Notes under the pieces: model-generated | Database searches by the model: none | The model's input: the letters and a program-made list of their open reading frames with translations, nothing else | What the model was told of the DNA's origin: nothing | Assembly: GCA_034505955.1 (NCBI GenBank) | Contig: JAPDQK010000001.1 | Span: 62,001 to 126,000, forward strand | Direction: 5' to 3' | DNA: 64,000 nt | From: Zhuqueibacter pondensis | GTDB lineage: Bacteria; Zhuqueibacterota; Zhuqueibacteria; Zhuqueibacterales; Zhuqueibacteraceae | Translations under genes and position numbers: made by a program | Part shown: piece by piece, positions 16,956 to 25,171 of the stretch | How the letters are laid out: the number at the start of each line of letters is the position of its first letter | How positions within the stretch are numbered: position 1 is the stretch's first letter

Positions 16956-19900
16956 ATGATGCGTAAAAAACTCCAGTGGACAGCAATTTGCTTATTGCTG
17001 CTCTTTGTACTTGTGCAAGTTGCAGGCGCGGGAACAACCGGAAAAATTGCGGGACGCGTCTTGGAAAAGGGAAGCAACGCCCCGCTCCCGGGTGCCAATG
17101 TCACCGTAGTTGGTACAACGATGGGAGCGGCCACAGATCTAAATGGACAATTCACGATCCTGCATGTGCCCCCGGGTGTTTATGCGGTTGAGGCCTCGAT
17201 GATCGGCTACGCCAAGATCAGAATCAGTGATGTCCGCGTATACATCGATCAAACCACCCGGGTGGATTTTGAGCTTGAAACGGAGACGCTGGTTGGCCAG
17301 GAAATCACGGTGGTGGCCGCGAAAAGTGTCGTCAAAGAAGATGTGGCGACCAGTGTTGCCGCACTATCGGGAGACGAAGTCAAATCGTTGCCTTTCTCTA
17401 ATATCAATCAGATCGCAGGATTACAGGCCGGCGTCCGAGAAAACTTGACCATTCGGGGTGGTGGTGCCGAGGAGGCGCTGATCCAGCTCGATGGCATCAC
17501 GCTCCGGGATCCGCGCAACAATCAACCCATAGCGGGCATTCCTCTCAGTTCAATACAGGAATTCTCGATTGAACGAGGCGGATTCAATGCGGAATACGGT
17601 CAGGTTCGCTCCGGCATCATCAATGTGGTGACGAAGGAAGGGAGCAAGACCAGCTATGGAGGCACCGTCACGCTGAGATACAGCCCGCCACACGCCAAGA
17701 ATTTTGGCATCTCGCCGTTTGACCGGAATGCGATGTGGCTGCGCCCATACTTGGATCCCGCCGTTGCCTGGAATGGCACCGAAAATGGCGCTTGGGACAT
17801 CTATACCCAAAAACAGTATCCTCGATTCGATGGCTGGAATGCCATCTCGCACCGACTGTTGACGGATGCTGATCCAACCAATGATTTGTCCCCTCAAGCG
17901 GCCCAACGTCTCTTTTTATGGGAACATCGGAGGCGGCCGGTTACGGATCAACCCGATTATAACATCGATGCCGGATTTGGCGGCCCGGTTCCGGCTGTTG
18001 GAAAACAGCTTGGTGATCTTCGCTTTTTTGCCTCCTTCCGAAGGCAGCGCGAGATGCTCCTGATTCCTCTGTCGCGCGATGATTACCTGGATTATGATTG
18101 GTCGCTGCAGTTGACTTCTGATATTAGTCCAACCTTGAAGTTGAAGGTTTCAGGATTGACCGGCAAAAGCTACAACGTTGCCATCAATTCGGATCCGGAC
18201 TGGCAGTATTTTGATCCGGAGAACCCGAACGCTTTTGGCATACTTACCGGTATCGCCAGGAATGCTTGGAGTCCCACTTATTATTTGAGAGACCCCTATC
18301 GAATTGCGCAGGTGACCTGGGAACAACGTCCAAGCCGCATCTTTTGCGACTCCTGGTACAGCCAAGCGACGGTTCAACATTATATCTTCGGCGCCAAATT
18401 GACTCATCTGTTGAGTCCGAGCACCTTTTACGATGCTCAAATTGAGCGGGTCTTCCGAAAGTATACCACCGGTCCAATTGCAAACCGCAATACCACGCCA
18501 ATCCAGGAGATCGTGCCGGGATATGTAGTTGATGAAGCGCCGTTTGGTTATGATCCGAATCCCAATACTGGCATCACGGGCATGTTCTTTGGCGGGCATT
18601 CCAGTGTGACCCGTGATTCGACCAAAACCTCATCGATCCGATTGAAATTTGATCTGACCAGCCAGGTGAATTTCAGTAATCTGCTCAAGACCGGTTTTGA
18701 ATTCGAGTATTTTGATTTGAATATGAACTATGGCACCGTCAAGCCATTTTTCGGTGAAAAGACATTTGTCAAACGTCAGGATAATCCTTATCGCGCTGCG
18801 CTTTATGTGCAAGACAAGCTGGAAGCCAAGGGCTTTATCCTCAATGTCGGATTGCGGCTGGATTACAGCAACCCCAATACGGAGTGGATCGATGTGGATC
18901 CTTTTAATGTGGGATTCTACTCAGCCAAATTCAGTCCCGATTCAAGCTATCAAATGGTAAAAGCGAAGTCTGACGTGTCGCTGAGTCCGCGTTTGTCGAT
19001 TTCTCATCCGATTACGGTCAACTCGAAACTGTTTTTCAACTATGGCCATTTCAAACAATTGCCTACCTACGAACAAATCTTTCGCGTTGGCCGGGATGCA
19101 AATGGGAAAGTAACCAATATTGGTGATCCGCAATTGGCGCTGGCCAAGACCATTTCATACGAACTGGGCTATGATCATGCCTTGTTTGGCGACTATCTTC
19201 TTCAACTGGCGGGATTTTACCATGACATTGTTGATCAACAAGCTTTTACTACGTTTAATAGTCGCTTTGGGAATGTCACCTATTTAAAGGCCAATAATAA
19301 CAGTTACGAGGACATTCGAGGATTTGAGGCCACGCTCAGAAAATCGACTGGCAGGTGGTGGAGCGGTTTTGCCAACTTCACTTATCAGGTGAACACCGCC
19401 GGTCTCTTTGGTAAAGCCAGCATCTTTGAAAACCCTTCCGAACAACGCGTTTATGACCGCAACACGGTAAATCAGTATCAGTACCGGCCGATTCCCAGAC
19501 CTTATGGCAGGTTGAGCTTGTTGTTTCATATCCCCCAGGATTACGGACCCAAAATAATGGGATCAAAGCCCTTGAGCGGTTGGGAAGCAAATTTCATTGC
19601 CGATTGGCAATCCGGAGGGTATATCACCTGGAACCCGAATTCAGTCCGCGGGATTTCACAGAATATCAAGGTCAAGGACTCGTACGACACCGTTCTGCGC
19701 TTGAATAAAACATTTTCCGTCCAGAAAATGAATTTTGTCTTCTTTGTCGACATCTATAATCCGTTCAACATCAAGAGGCTTTCAGGCGCCAGCTTTTACG
19801 ATTCGTTCGATTGGCAGGATTATATGTCATCGCTGCATCTACCGGCAAGCTCGGCTTATAACAACATTCCGGGAAAGGATAAGGCCGGTGACTATCGCAA

Positions 19901-20183
19901 AGACGGGATTGCTTTTGTCCCCATTGAGCAAGCTGGCACCGAGCAGGCTCTGAAAGCCATTACCCTGCCCAATCTGGAGCCGAATCGTCGGGTGCTCGGC
20001 TATGTGCAGGCCACCGGGCAGTATTGGGAGTATCGTAATGGGTCCTGGCAACTCGCCGATCGAGGGTTTGTTGATCAGGTGCTGAAAGACAAGGCCTATA
20101 TTGATATGCCCAATCAAACCTATTTCAATTTCTTGAATCCAAGACAGATATTCCTTGGCATCAGAACCTCTTTTGATTTTTGA
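16956..20183 (+). CDS. TonB-dependent outer-membrane receptor, cassette 1
   Basis: Start ATG 16956 is chosen for GGAGG about 7 bases upstream and a good signal peptide (MMRKKLQWTAICLLLLFVLV, cleaved near GAG). The product has 1075 residues. Order: carboxypeptidase-regulatory-like domain (about 28-112; GKIAGRVLEKGSNAPLPGAN, ATDLNGQFTILHVPPGVY), TonB plug (about 125-225; LTIRGGGAEEALIQLDGI, FNAEYGQVRSGIINVVTKEG), then a large beta-barrel ending in SFDF. This is the SusC-like architecture used for TonB-powered import of large ligands such as oligosaccharides. The ligand is not predictable. It heads a four-gene cassette (next gene 37 bases on) that is repeated at 25172-33273. No SusD homologue follows. 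Confidence 0.93.
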   Translation: MMRKKLQWTAICLLLLFVLVQVAGAGTTGKIAGRVLEKGSNAPLPGANVTVVGTTMGAATDLNGQFTILHVPPGVYAVEASMIGYAKIRISDVRVYIDQTTRVDFELETETLVGQEITVVAAKSVVKEDVATSVAALSGDEVKSLPFSNINQIAGLQAGVRENLTIRGGGAEEALIQLDGITLRDPRNNQPIAGIPLSSIQEFSIERGGFNAEYGQVRSGIINVVTKEGSKTSYGGTVTLRYSPPHAKNFGISPFDRNAMWLRPYLDPAVAWNGTENGAWDIYTQKQYPRFDGWNAISHRLLTDADPTNDLSPQAAQRLFLWEHRRRPVTDQPDYNIDAGFGGPVPAVGKQLGDLRFFASFRRQREMLLIPLSRDDYLDYDWSLQLTSDISPTLKLKVSGLTGKSYNVAINSDPDWQYFDPENPNAFGILTGIARNAWSPTYYLRDPYRIAQVTWEQRPSRIFCDSWYSQATVQHYIFGAKLTHLLSPSTFYDAQIERVFRKYTTGPIANRNTTPIQEIVPGYVVDEAPFGYDPNPNTGITGMFFGGHSSVTRDSTKTSSIRLKFDLTSQVNFSNLLKTGFEFEYFDLNMNYGTVKPFFGEKTFVKRQDNPYRAALYVQDKLEAKGFILNVGLRLDYSNPNTEWIDVDPFNVGFYSAKFSPDSSYQMVKAKSDVSLSPRLSISHPITVNSKLFFNYGHFKQLPTYEQIFRVGRDANGKVTNIGDPQLALAKTISYELGYDHALFGDYLLQLAGFYHDIVDQQAFTTFNSRFGNVTYLKANNNSYEDIRGFEATLRKSTGRWWSGFANFTYQVNTAGLFGKASIFENPSEQRVYDRNTVNQYQYRPIPRPYGRLSLLFHIPQDYGPKIMGSKPLSGWEANFIADWQSGGYITWNPNSVRGISQNIKVKDSYDTVLRLNKTFSVQKMNFVFFVDIYNPFNIKRLSGASFYDSFDWQDYMSSLHLPASSAYNNIPGKDKAGDYRKDGIAFVPIEQAGTEQALKAITLPNLEPNRRVLGYVQATGQYWEYRNGSWQLADRGFVDQVLKDKAYIDMPNQTYFNFLNPRQIFLGIRTSFDF

Positions 20184-20220
20184 TGAAATAAGATTGCAAT
20201 TGCCCAAAAGGGAGATCGAT

Positions 20221-22365
20221 ATGAACAAATTGAAATCATGTTGCACGAGAGCTTTCCCAATACTGGCTGTCGTTCTCTGCTTGGGGAACTCTCTTAAGGC
20301 TTGGGCACAGGAATACGATACGGCCGCCGAGATTCGATGGTTACGGGTGGGATCGCTGCACAACTGGTTTGCTAACGCCGGTTCCGAGGTTGAATATGGC
20401 CGTCGTGGTCGCGCCTGCTGTCAAAATACCGATCAAAACGACGGCCTGAGATGGCCAGCGGAATTTCAATTCCAGGATCATCAGGTCTCCAAGGCTTTGT
20501 GGATCGGAACGACCAACTATAATGATCCCGTTAGCGGTAAAACCTATCAGCATAAGGTTATCTCAGCCGGTCCGCGCTTCGCGGCTTTACGGACGGAGTT
20601 CATGCCGGTTGAGTTCAAGATGATCGGCCGGTTCAGTTCGCCGATTGTGGTCGTGGACGGTGTGACCGCCTCAGACAATGCGCTGCTTGATGTTTTGGAT
20701 GACACGCAGGCCTCGCTTGGTCCGGATCGATTGCTGATTAATAAGACCCATACCTCTATCGGCATTACGGTCACTCGTAAGATCATGGCATTTTCCCAGC
20801 AATATCATGACAATTACTTTATCTACGATTATGTGTTCAAGAATACCGGCATCATCGATTTGAAGGGCACCAAGGTCGAAAAAACGCTGACCGATGTCGT
20901 CTTTTTCTTTCAGTATCGATATGCCTTTGCCAATGAAGCTTATCGTAACGGCTGGGCGCTGGGCCAGGGCGTAAGCTGGGGGCGAAACGCAGTGAATCAG
21001 GTCGTCGGAAGAGATCCGACGGCCCCGGGGTTTGAATTTCGCGCGCATTACGCCTGGTATGGTCCCCATTCTCAGGCGGCCGAGGGTTACGACGCGGATT
21101 GGGGTGCTCCCAACTACACCGTCCGGCATATCATGACTGCGGCGAGCTATGTAGGTGTGGTGACGATTCATGCTGACAAGTCTGCGCAGGATAAAACGGA
21201 TAATCCTTATCAACCTTTTACCACGCGATTCATGGGCTCAGATGCGGATGCGCAACAGGGCAGTGCAGCGACGCAATATGATGCAACGTATATGACCACG
21301 AGGTATGGATACATTACTGCCGGGCATCCTGCGAAGACCCATGCCGACGAGGTCGGTAGTGGCTTTGCCAACCTCTATGGAACCGATCCTGGTGGTTATG
21401 CGCAGGGACAAGGCTTCGGCCCCTATACCCTCGCACCGGGCGACAGCATTCATATTGTTCTCGCCGAGGCAGTGGCGGGAATCAGTAGAAGTAAAAACTT
21501 GGAAGTGATGAGGAATTGGCGGGATGCCACGAAGACTTCTTTTACCCTGCCGAATGGCGCAACGACCACTGATCGGAATCTTTACAAAAAGGCCTGGGTT
21601 CAGACCGGGGTGGACTCCCTATTCCAGAGCTTCCGGCGCGCCATCAGCAACTACAAGAGCAACTACAACATTCCCCAGCCACCGCCACCGCCCAAACAAT
21701 TTACGGTGACCTCCGGCGGCGATCGCATTATTCTTTCCTGGAGCAATGAGGCCGAATCCTACCCGCATTTCGACGGCTACCGTATCTTTCGCGCTGTCGA
21801 CCGGCCCGATACATTGTATGAAGAAATCTTTTCGTGTAATCGGTCGAACGTGGTCAATAGCTTTAGCGATACCTCGCCGCTGCGTGGACGCAACTATTAC
21901 TACTACATCCAGAGTAAAGACGATGGCACCACTAATGACGTGGCCCGGGGTGTCCCGCTGGTGAGCAATAAATTTTATACCATGACCAACCAGCCGGCTT
22001 TTCTCCGCCGTCCGGCCGCAAAGTCATTGGATGCAATTCGCGTCGTGCCCAATCCTTATCACATTCGAGCGCGTGACCGGCAGTTCGGGTATGATGCGCC
22101 CGATAGAATTGCATTTTTTGGCTTGCCGCCTGAGTGCACCATCAAAATTTACACAGAGCGTGGCGATTTGATTGAAACCATCCATCACATCGATGGCAGC
22201 GGCGACGAGCTGTGGGATTCGCTCACCTTCTCGCGTCAGGTGGTGGTGAGCGGCCTTTACATCGCCTACTTCGAGGTAACCAAGGACGTCTACGATCAAG
22301 AAACAAACAAACTTTTGTTTCGCAAAGGCGACAACACCTTGCGCAAATTCATCATTATCCGGTGA
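20221..22365 (+). CDS. T9SS-exported FN3 surface protein, receptor partner, cassette 1
   Basis: From ATG 20221 (GGGAG upstream) the product has 714 residues with a signal peptide ending AWAQ. The N-terminal ~460 residues form a region I do not recognise, shared with the paralogue at 28580: EIRWLRVGSLHNWFANAG, DRLLINKTHTSIGITVTRK, GQGFGPYTLAPGDSIHIV. A proline run (PPPPP, about 487) opens a fibronectin-III domain (FTVTSGGDRIILSWSNEAE). The C-terminus (about 605-714) looks like a variant T9SS sorting domain: RVVPNPY instead of YPNPFNP, then KIYTERGDLIETIHHIDGSG and SGLYIAYFEV. The gene follows the receptor by 37 bases, so it is probably a surface subunit of that receptor, in the position SusD holds in Bacteroidota. 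That role is inference. Confidence 0.8.
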   Translation: MNKLKSCCTRAFPILAVVLCLGNSLKAWAQEYDTAAEIRWLRVGSLHNWFANAGSEVEYGRRGRACCQNTDQNDGLRWPAEFQFQDHQVSKALWIGTTNYNDPVSGKTYQHKVISAGPRFAALRTEFMPVEFKMIGRFSSPIVVVDGVTASDNALLDVLDDTQASLGPDRLLINKTHTSIGITVTRKIMAFSQQYHDNYFIYDYVFKNTGIIDLKGTKVEKTLTDVVFFFQYRYAFANEAYRNGWALGQGVSWGRNAVNQVVGRDPTAPGFEFRAHYAWYGPHSQAAEGYDADWGAPNYTVRHIMTAASYVGVVTIHADKSAQDKTDNPYQPFTTRFMGSDADAQQGSAATQYDATYMTTRYGYITAGHPAKTHADEVGSGFANLYGTDPGGYAQGQGFGPYTLAPGDSIHIVLAEAVAGISRSKNLEVMRNWRDATKTSFTLPNGATTTDRNLYKKAWVQTGVDSLFQSFRRAISNYKSNYNIPQPPPPPKQFTVTSGGDRIILSWSNEAESYPHFDGYRIFRAVDRPDTLYEEIFSCNRSNVVNSFSDTSPLRGRNYYYYIQSKDDGTTNDVARGVPLVSNKFYTMTNQPAFLRRPAAKSLDAIRVVPNPYHIRARDRQFGYDAPDRIAFFGLPPECTIKIYTERGDLIETIHHIDGSGDELWDSLTFSRQVVVSGLYIAYFEVTKDVYDQETNKLLFRKGDNTLRKFIIIR

Positions 22366-22412
22366 TCTCGAAAATGGTTTGCTGATTCACCCAACAACCA
22401 AGGAAAAGAAAG

Positions 22413-23417
22413 ATGAAAAAAATAGCGTCTTGCCTTAAATGCGGGTGCATCCTTGCGCTCTGCCTGACAGCAATGGGAGTAGCCCAAGAAAGAGAGAAAC
22501 TGGCTCAAACCGGTCTGCAGTTTCTGAGTGTCGCCTCCGATGCGCGGGCGGCAGCCCTGGCCGATGCGGTCACCAGCACCGAAAATCAGTCAAGCGCGCT
22601 CTTTTTCAACCCTGCCGGCATGGCCAACATGTCAACCGTGATGGATATAACCGCCGCCAGAAACAAATGGATTGCTGATATCCAATATTATGCGTTCAGT
22701 TTGGCAATCAGGCCTGCCGGCGGGAATTATGGCGTTTTGGGCCTTAGTGTCCAAAGCGTCGATTATGGGGAAATCCTCGGAACCGTAACAGCGCCCAGTG
22801 ACAAAGGCTATGAAGACATAGAAATCGGATCACCTGTTGACGCCTTTGCCATTGGAATTGGCTACGCCAAGGCGATCTCCGACCGGTTCGCGGTCGGCGG
22901 TCAGGTGAAATTGGTCAGGCAACGACTCGGCGAAAGCATTCTCTCCGGACCCGACAATACGACTACTATCTCAAAGAATGAAGTGATGCCCCTGGCTTTT
23001 GATTTCGGCACACTCTTCAAAACCGGTTTCAAAAGCCTGGCATTTGGCATGTCGGTTCGGAACTTTTCCAAGGAAATAAAATATGCGGATGAAGGATTCC
23101 AGCTTCCCCTGGTTTTTACCATGGGCATTTCGATGAACCTCATGGATGTTGTCAAGATTGGCGGCTTGAATCAATCCGCGCTGGTGTCGGTTGATGCCAC
23201 CCATGATCGGTCGCATCCCGAGCAATTGAAGATCGGGATTGATTATAAGCCCGTCAATATGTTGTCCCTCCGGGGCGGGTATGTGTTTAACAATGACGAA
23301 GACAACATTACTTTTGGCCTCGGGGTTTCTCAATTTGGGTTCGGATTTGACTATGCCTATACACCTTTTGGTGTTTTTGAGAATGTGCAGCGTATGACCG
23401 TCCGGTTTGCATTCTAA
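22413..23417 (+). CDS. PorV/PorQ-family outer-membrane protein, cassette 1
   Basis: Protein of 334 residues with a signal peptide (…LTAMGVAQ). The family signature is near the N-terminus: LAQTGLQFLSVASDARAAAL, then SSALFFNPAGMANM. The remainder is alternating beta strands ending VQRMTVRFAF, a C-terminal aromatic as in outer-membrane barrels. In Bacteroidota, PorV is a T9SS outer-membrane component that shuttles sorted substrates to the attachment complex. Paralogues in other lineages are less studied. Here it follows a T9SS-type substrate gene by 47 bases, which suggests a dedicated partner for that substrate or its receptor. A second copy lies at 30840-31853. Confidence 0.88.
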   Translation: MKKIASCLKCGCILALCLTAMGVAQEREKLAQTGLQFLSVASDARAAALADAVTSTENQSSALFFNPAGMANMSTVMDITAARNKWIADIQYYAFSLAIRPAGGNYGVLGLSVQSVDYGEILGTVTAPSDKGYEDIEIGSPVDAFAIGIGYAKAISDRFAVGGQVKLVRQRLGESILSGPDNTTTISKNEVMPLAFDFGTLFKTGFKSLAFGMSVRNFSKEIKYADEGFQLPLVFTMGISMNLMDVVKIGGLNQSALVSVDATHDRSHPEQLKIGIDYKPVNMLSLRGGYVFNNDEDNITFGLGVSQFGFGFDYAYTPFGVFENVQRMTVRFAF

Positions 23418-23467
23418 TGCGAACTTGATGCAGTTCACTACAACATGTAATTATTCAGGCTTTTTCA

Positions 23468-23548
23468 AAGGCAAAACCAATTTGGTTGCGCCCGCAGGAG
23501 GCATTAAAGCTTTTAGAAGAATTGTTTTGCCCTTAATGGTTTTGCCTT
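23468..23548. repeat. Intergenic inverted repeat with GTTTTGCC arms
   Basis: AAGGCAAAACCA (23468-23479) is exactly complementary to TGGTTTTGCCTT (23537-23548). The interior holds a second GTTTTGCC and a GCGCCCGCAGGAGG stretch. It lies in the 161-base spacer before the IPT/TIG lipoprotein gene. The GTTTTGCC unit recurs in spacers near 6573, 10187, 39800 and 42651, so this is a dispersed small repeat. Confidence 0.7.
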
Positions 23549-23578
23549 ATTCACAACTTTAAAATGAGGGTAAAGCTC

Positions 23579-24805
23579 ATGAAAATAAGCAGAGGTGACA
23601 TGAGAGCCCTATTATCCGTATGCGCCATCCTGGTTGGTCTACTCGGATGTGAATATCAGGGTCCCGAGGCAATTTGGGATCCTAACCAACCATTGGGCGA
23701 GGCCCCGGTCATTGAACAGGTGGTGCCGCCAAGCCGGGCGGCTGCAGGCGTGAATGAAATTAAGTTGATTGGCAATAACTTTTCGCCGGATCCTGCTGGT
23801 AACAAAGTCTATATCGGCGGCGTAGAAATCCCAATCAAGAGCGCCTCCAAGAGTGAAATCAGAGTTTATCGTCCGACCGTCGTCGGTGATTTGTTGTGGA
23901 TTCGGGTCGTTGTCCAAGGTGCAGCGATAATGGCCAGTCATCATCCGTACCGGATTGATGAAGTGAAATTTTTGGTTGATGCTCTGGAGGGCGGCTTGAG
24001 CGTGGCTGCTCTTGCTGTAGATAAAGATGAGAATCTCTACGCACTCAACGCGCAAAGAAATGTCAGAATGGTTACGCCCAATGGGGACATAAGTACCTAC
24101 GCGGCGATACCAACACGGATTATCCCCCGGAATGTCACTGAAATGAGGATGGGTCCGAATGGATACATGTACCTGGCCAGTAATGCCGCGAATTTGGACA
24201 GGATTGTACCGGGGGGCGGTACTGTGGAGAGATTCGGAAGCATCCCCCAAAGTGTGCAGTATTTTGATTTTGACGAAAACGGCAATATTTTTGCTGGTGG
24301 TCCAAGAGGGTTATTTGTGGTGAATTCCACGGGTGCGGCGACTGCAGTCGGGCAGTATGAAGGTTTTGAAATTAAAGCGGTCAGGGTTTTTGCGCCTTAT
24401 GTTTATGTCGCTGCAAGAAATACCGGAACGAATACAGTGGGTATTTGGAAAAGCAGAATCGAGTCTGCCAGTGGTAACCTCGGTGACAAACAACTCTTTT
24501 TCGATTGGGCCCAAGCCGGCGACTTCGCCAAAGTGGCCATCAGTGCCATGACCATTGCTGAGGATGGTAACGTGTATGTTGGCACGAATGATCGAACCGT
24601 CACCAATCCCATCTTGATGATTAGTAGCGATGGGAGTCAATCAGAAGCACTCTACTCGGGTATTCTTGACCCCGGCGCAGAGAGGATGGTCTGGGGGACG
24701 GGCAACTCACTTTATGTCAGCCGTGGATTCTCGGGGATCACCACCCGAAGAGTCTTGCGGATTGACATGGGCAAGAAAGGCGCACCTGATTATGGGAGAA
24801 AATAA
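23579..24805 (+). CDS. IPT/TIG-domain beta-propeller lipoprotein, cassette 1
   Basis: ATG 23579 is preferred over 23564 because GAGGG lies 8 bases upstream. The product has 408 residues and starts with a lipoprotein signal (ILVGLLGCEYQGPE; lipobox LLGC). Next is an IPT/TIG immunoglobulin-like domain (IEQVVPPSRAAAGVNEIKLI, GNNFSPDPAGNKVYIGG). The rest has repeated blades of an NHL-like propeller (ALAVDKDENLYALNAQRNV, MRMGPNGYMYLASN, FDENGNIFAGG, MTIAEDGNVYVGTND). IPT/TIG domains often mediate binding on cell surfaces; SusE/F-type and surface glycan-binding lipoproteins use similar folds. As the last gene of the receptor cassette it is a plausible surface ligand-binding or scaffold lipoprotein. 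Its paralogue is at 32050-33273. Confidence 0.85.
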   Translation: MKISRGDMRALLSVCAILVGLLGCEYQGPEAIWDPNQPLGEAPVIEQVVPPSRAAAGVNEIKLIGNNFSPDPAGNKVYIGGVEIPIKSASKSEIRVYRPTVVGDLLWIRVVVQGAAIMASHHPYRIDEVKFLVDALEGGLSVAALAVDKDENLYALNAQRNVRMVTPNGDISTYAAIPTRIIPRNVTEMRMGPNGYMYLASNAANLDRIVPGGGTVERFGSIPQSVQYFDFDENGNIFAGGPRGLFVVNSTGAATAVGQYEGFEIKAVRVFAPYVYVAARNTGTNTVGIWKSRIESASGNLGDKQLFFDWAQAGDFAKVAISAMTIAEDGNVYVGTNDRTVTNPILMISSDGSQSEALYSGILDPGAERMVWGTGNSLYVSRGFSGITTRRVLRIDMGKKGAPDYGRK

Positions 24806-24849
24806 AAATAGTAAGAATTTAGCCATCTGAACTTTACCTTAACCAAGGC

Positions 24850-24938
24850 TGTCATTCCGTAGGCTACGCCCGTAGGGAATCTTTTTACTTTTTAAAGAGG
24901 TGCTTGTTAGTACCAAAAAAGATTCTTTCAGAATGACA
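24850..24938. repeat. Palindromic repeat element related to 9022-9093
   Basis: It begins TGTCATTCCG and ends AGAATGACA, with AAAAAAGATTC in the right arm, like the element at 9022-9093. The left arm additionally contains TAGGCTACGCCCGTAGG. That CTACGCCCGTAGG core appears again near 42594 and, slightly changed, at 57733 and inside the epimerase at 12401-12414. Confidence 0.75.
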
Positions 24939-24974
24939 TCTCATTCAGTTGGCTAAATTCATACTAAAAATAAA

Positions 24975-25040
24975 GGTCAGTGACCAGTAATCAGTGTCAG
25001 ATAAACTTTTTCCTGATTACTGCTGACTGATTACTGACTT
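24975..25040. repeat. Hairpin-forming repeat in front of cassette 2
   Basis: The repeated unit CAGTAATCAG and its complement CTGATTACTG occur on both sides of a short AT-rich loop, with an extra copy of GTCAGT-type sequence in each arm. This multi-unit inverted repeat lies about 130 bases before the second TonB-dependent receptor gene. It may be a dispersed repeat or a transcription attenuator; there is no T-run after it. Confidence 0.65.
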
Positions 25041-25171
25041 CGTAATGGCGATGGGATGTCAACGGAGACAGGACGTGGCATTGCAGAGTTGCTTCACTTT
25101 TTTGGATTCATACGGCCGTATAGATTTCGGAAATACAATTGATGTTCTCCTACTGAAAGGAGGAATTGAAG

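Noticed and set aside
16956..24805. Cassette 1 considered as a classical SusCD polysaccharide utilisation locus
   Set aside because: The gene after the receptor has FN3 and sorting-domain features and no SusD-type TPR lipoprotein pattern.
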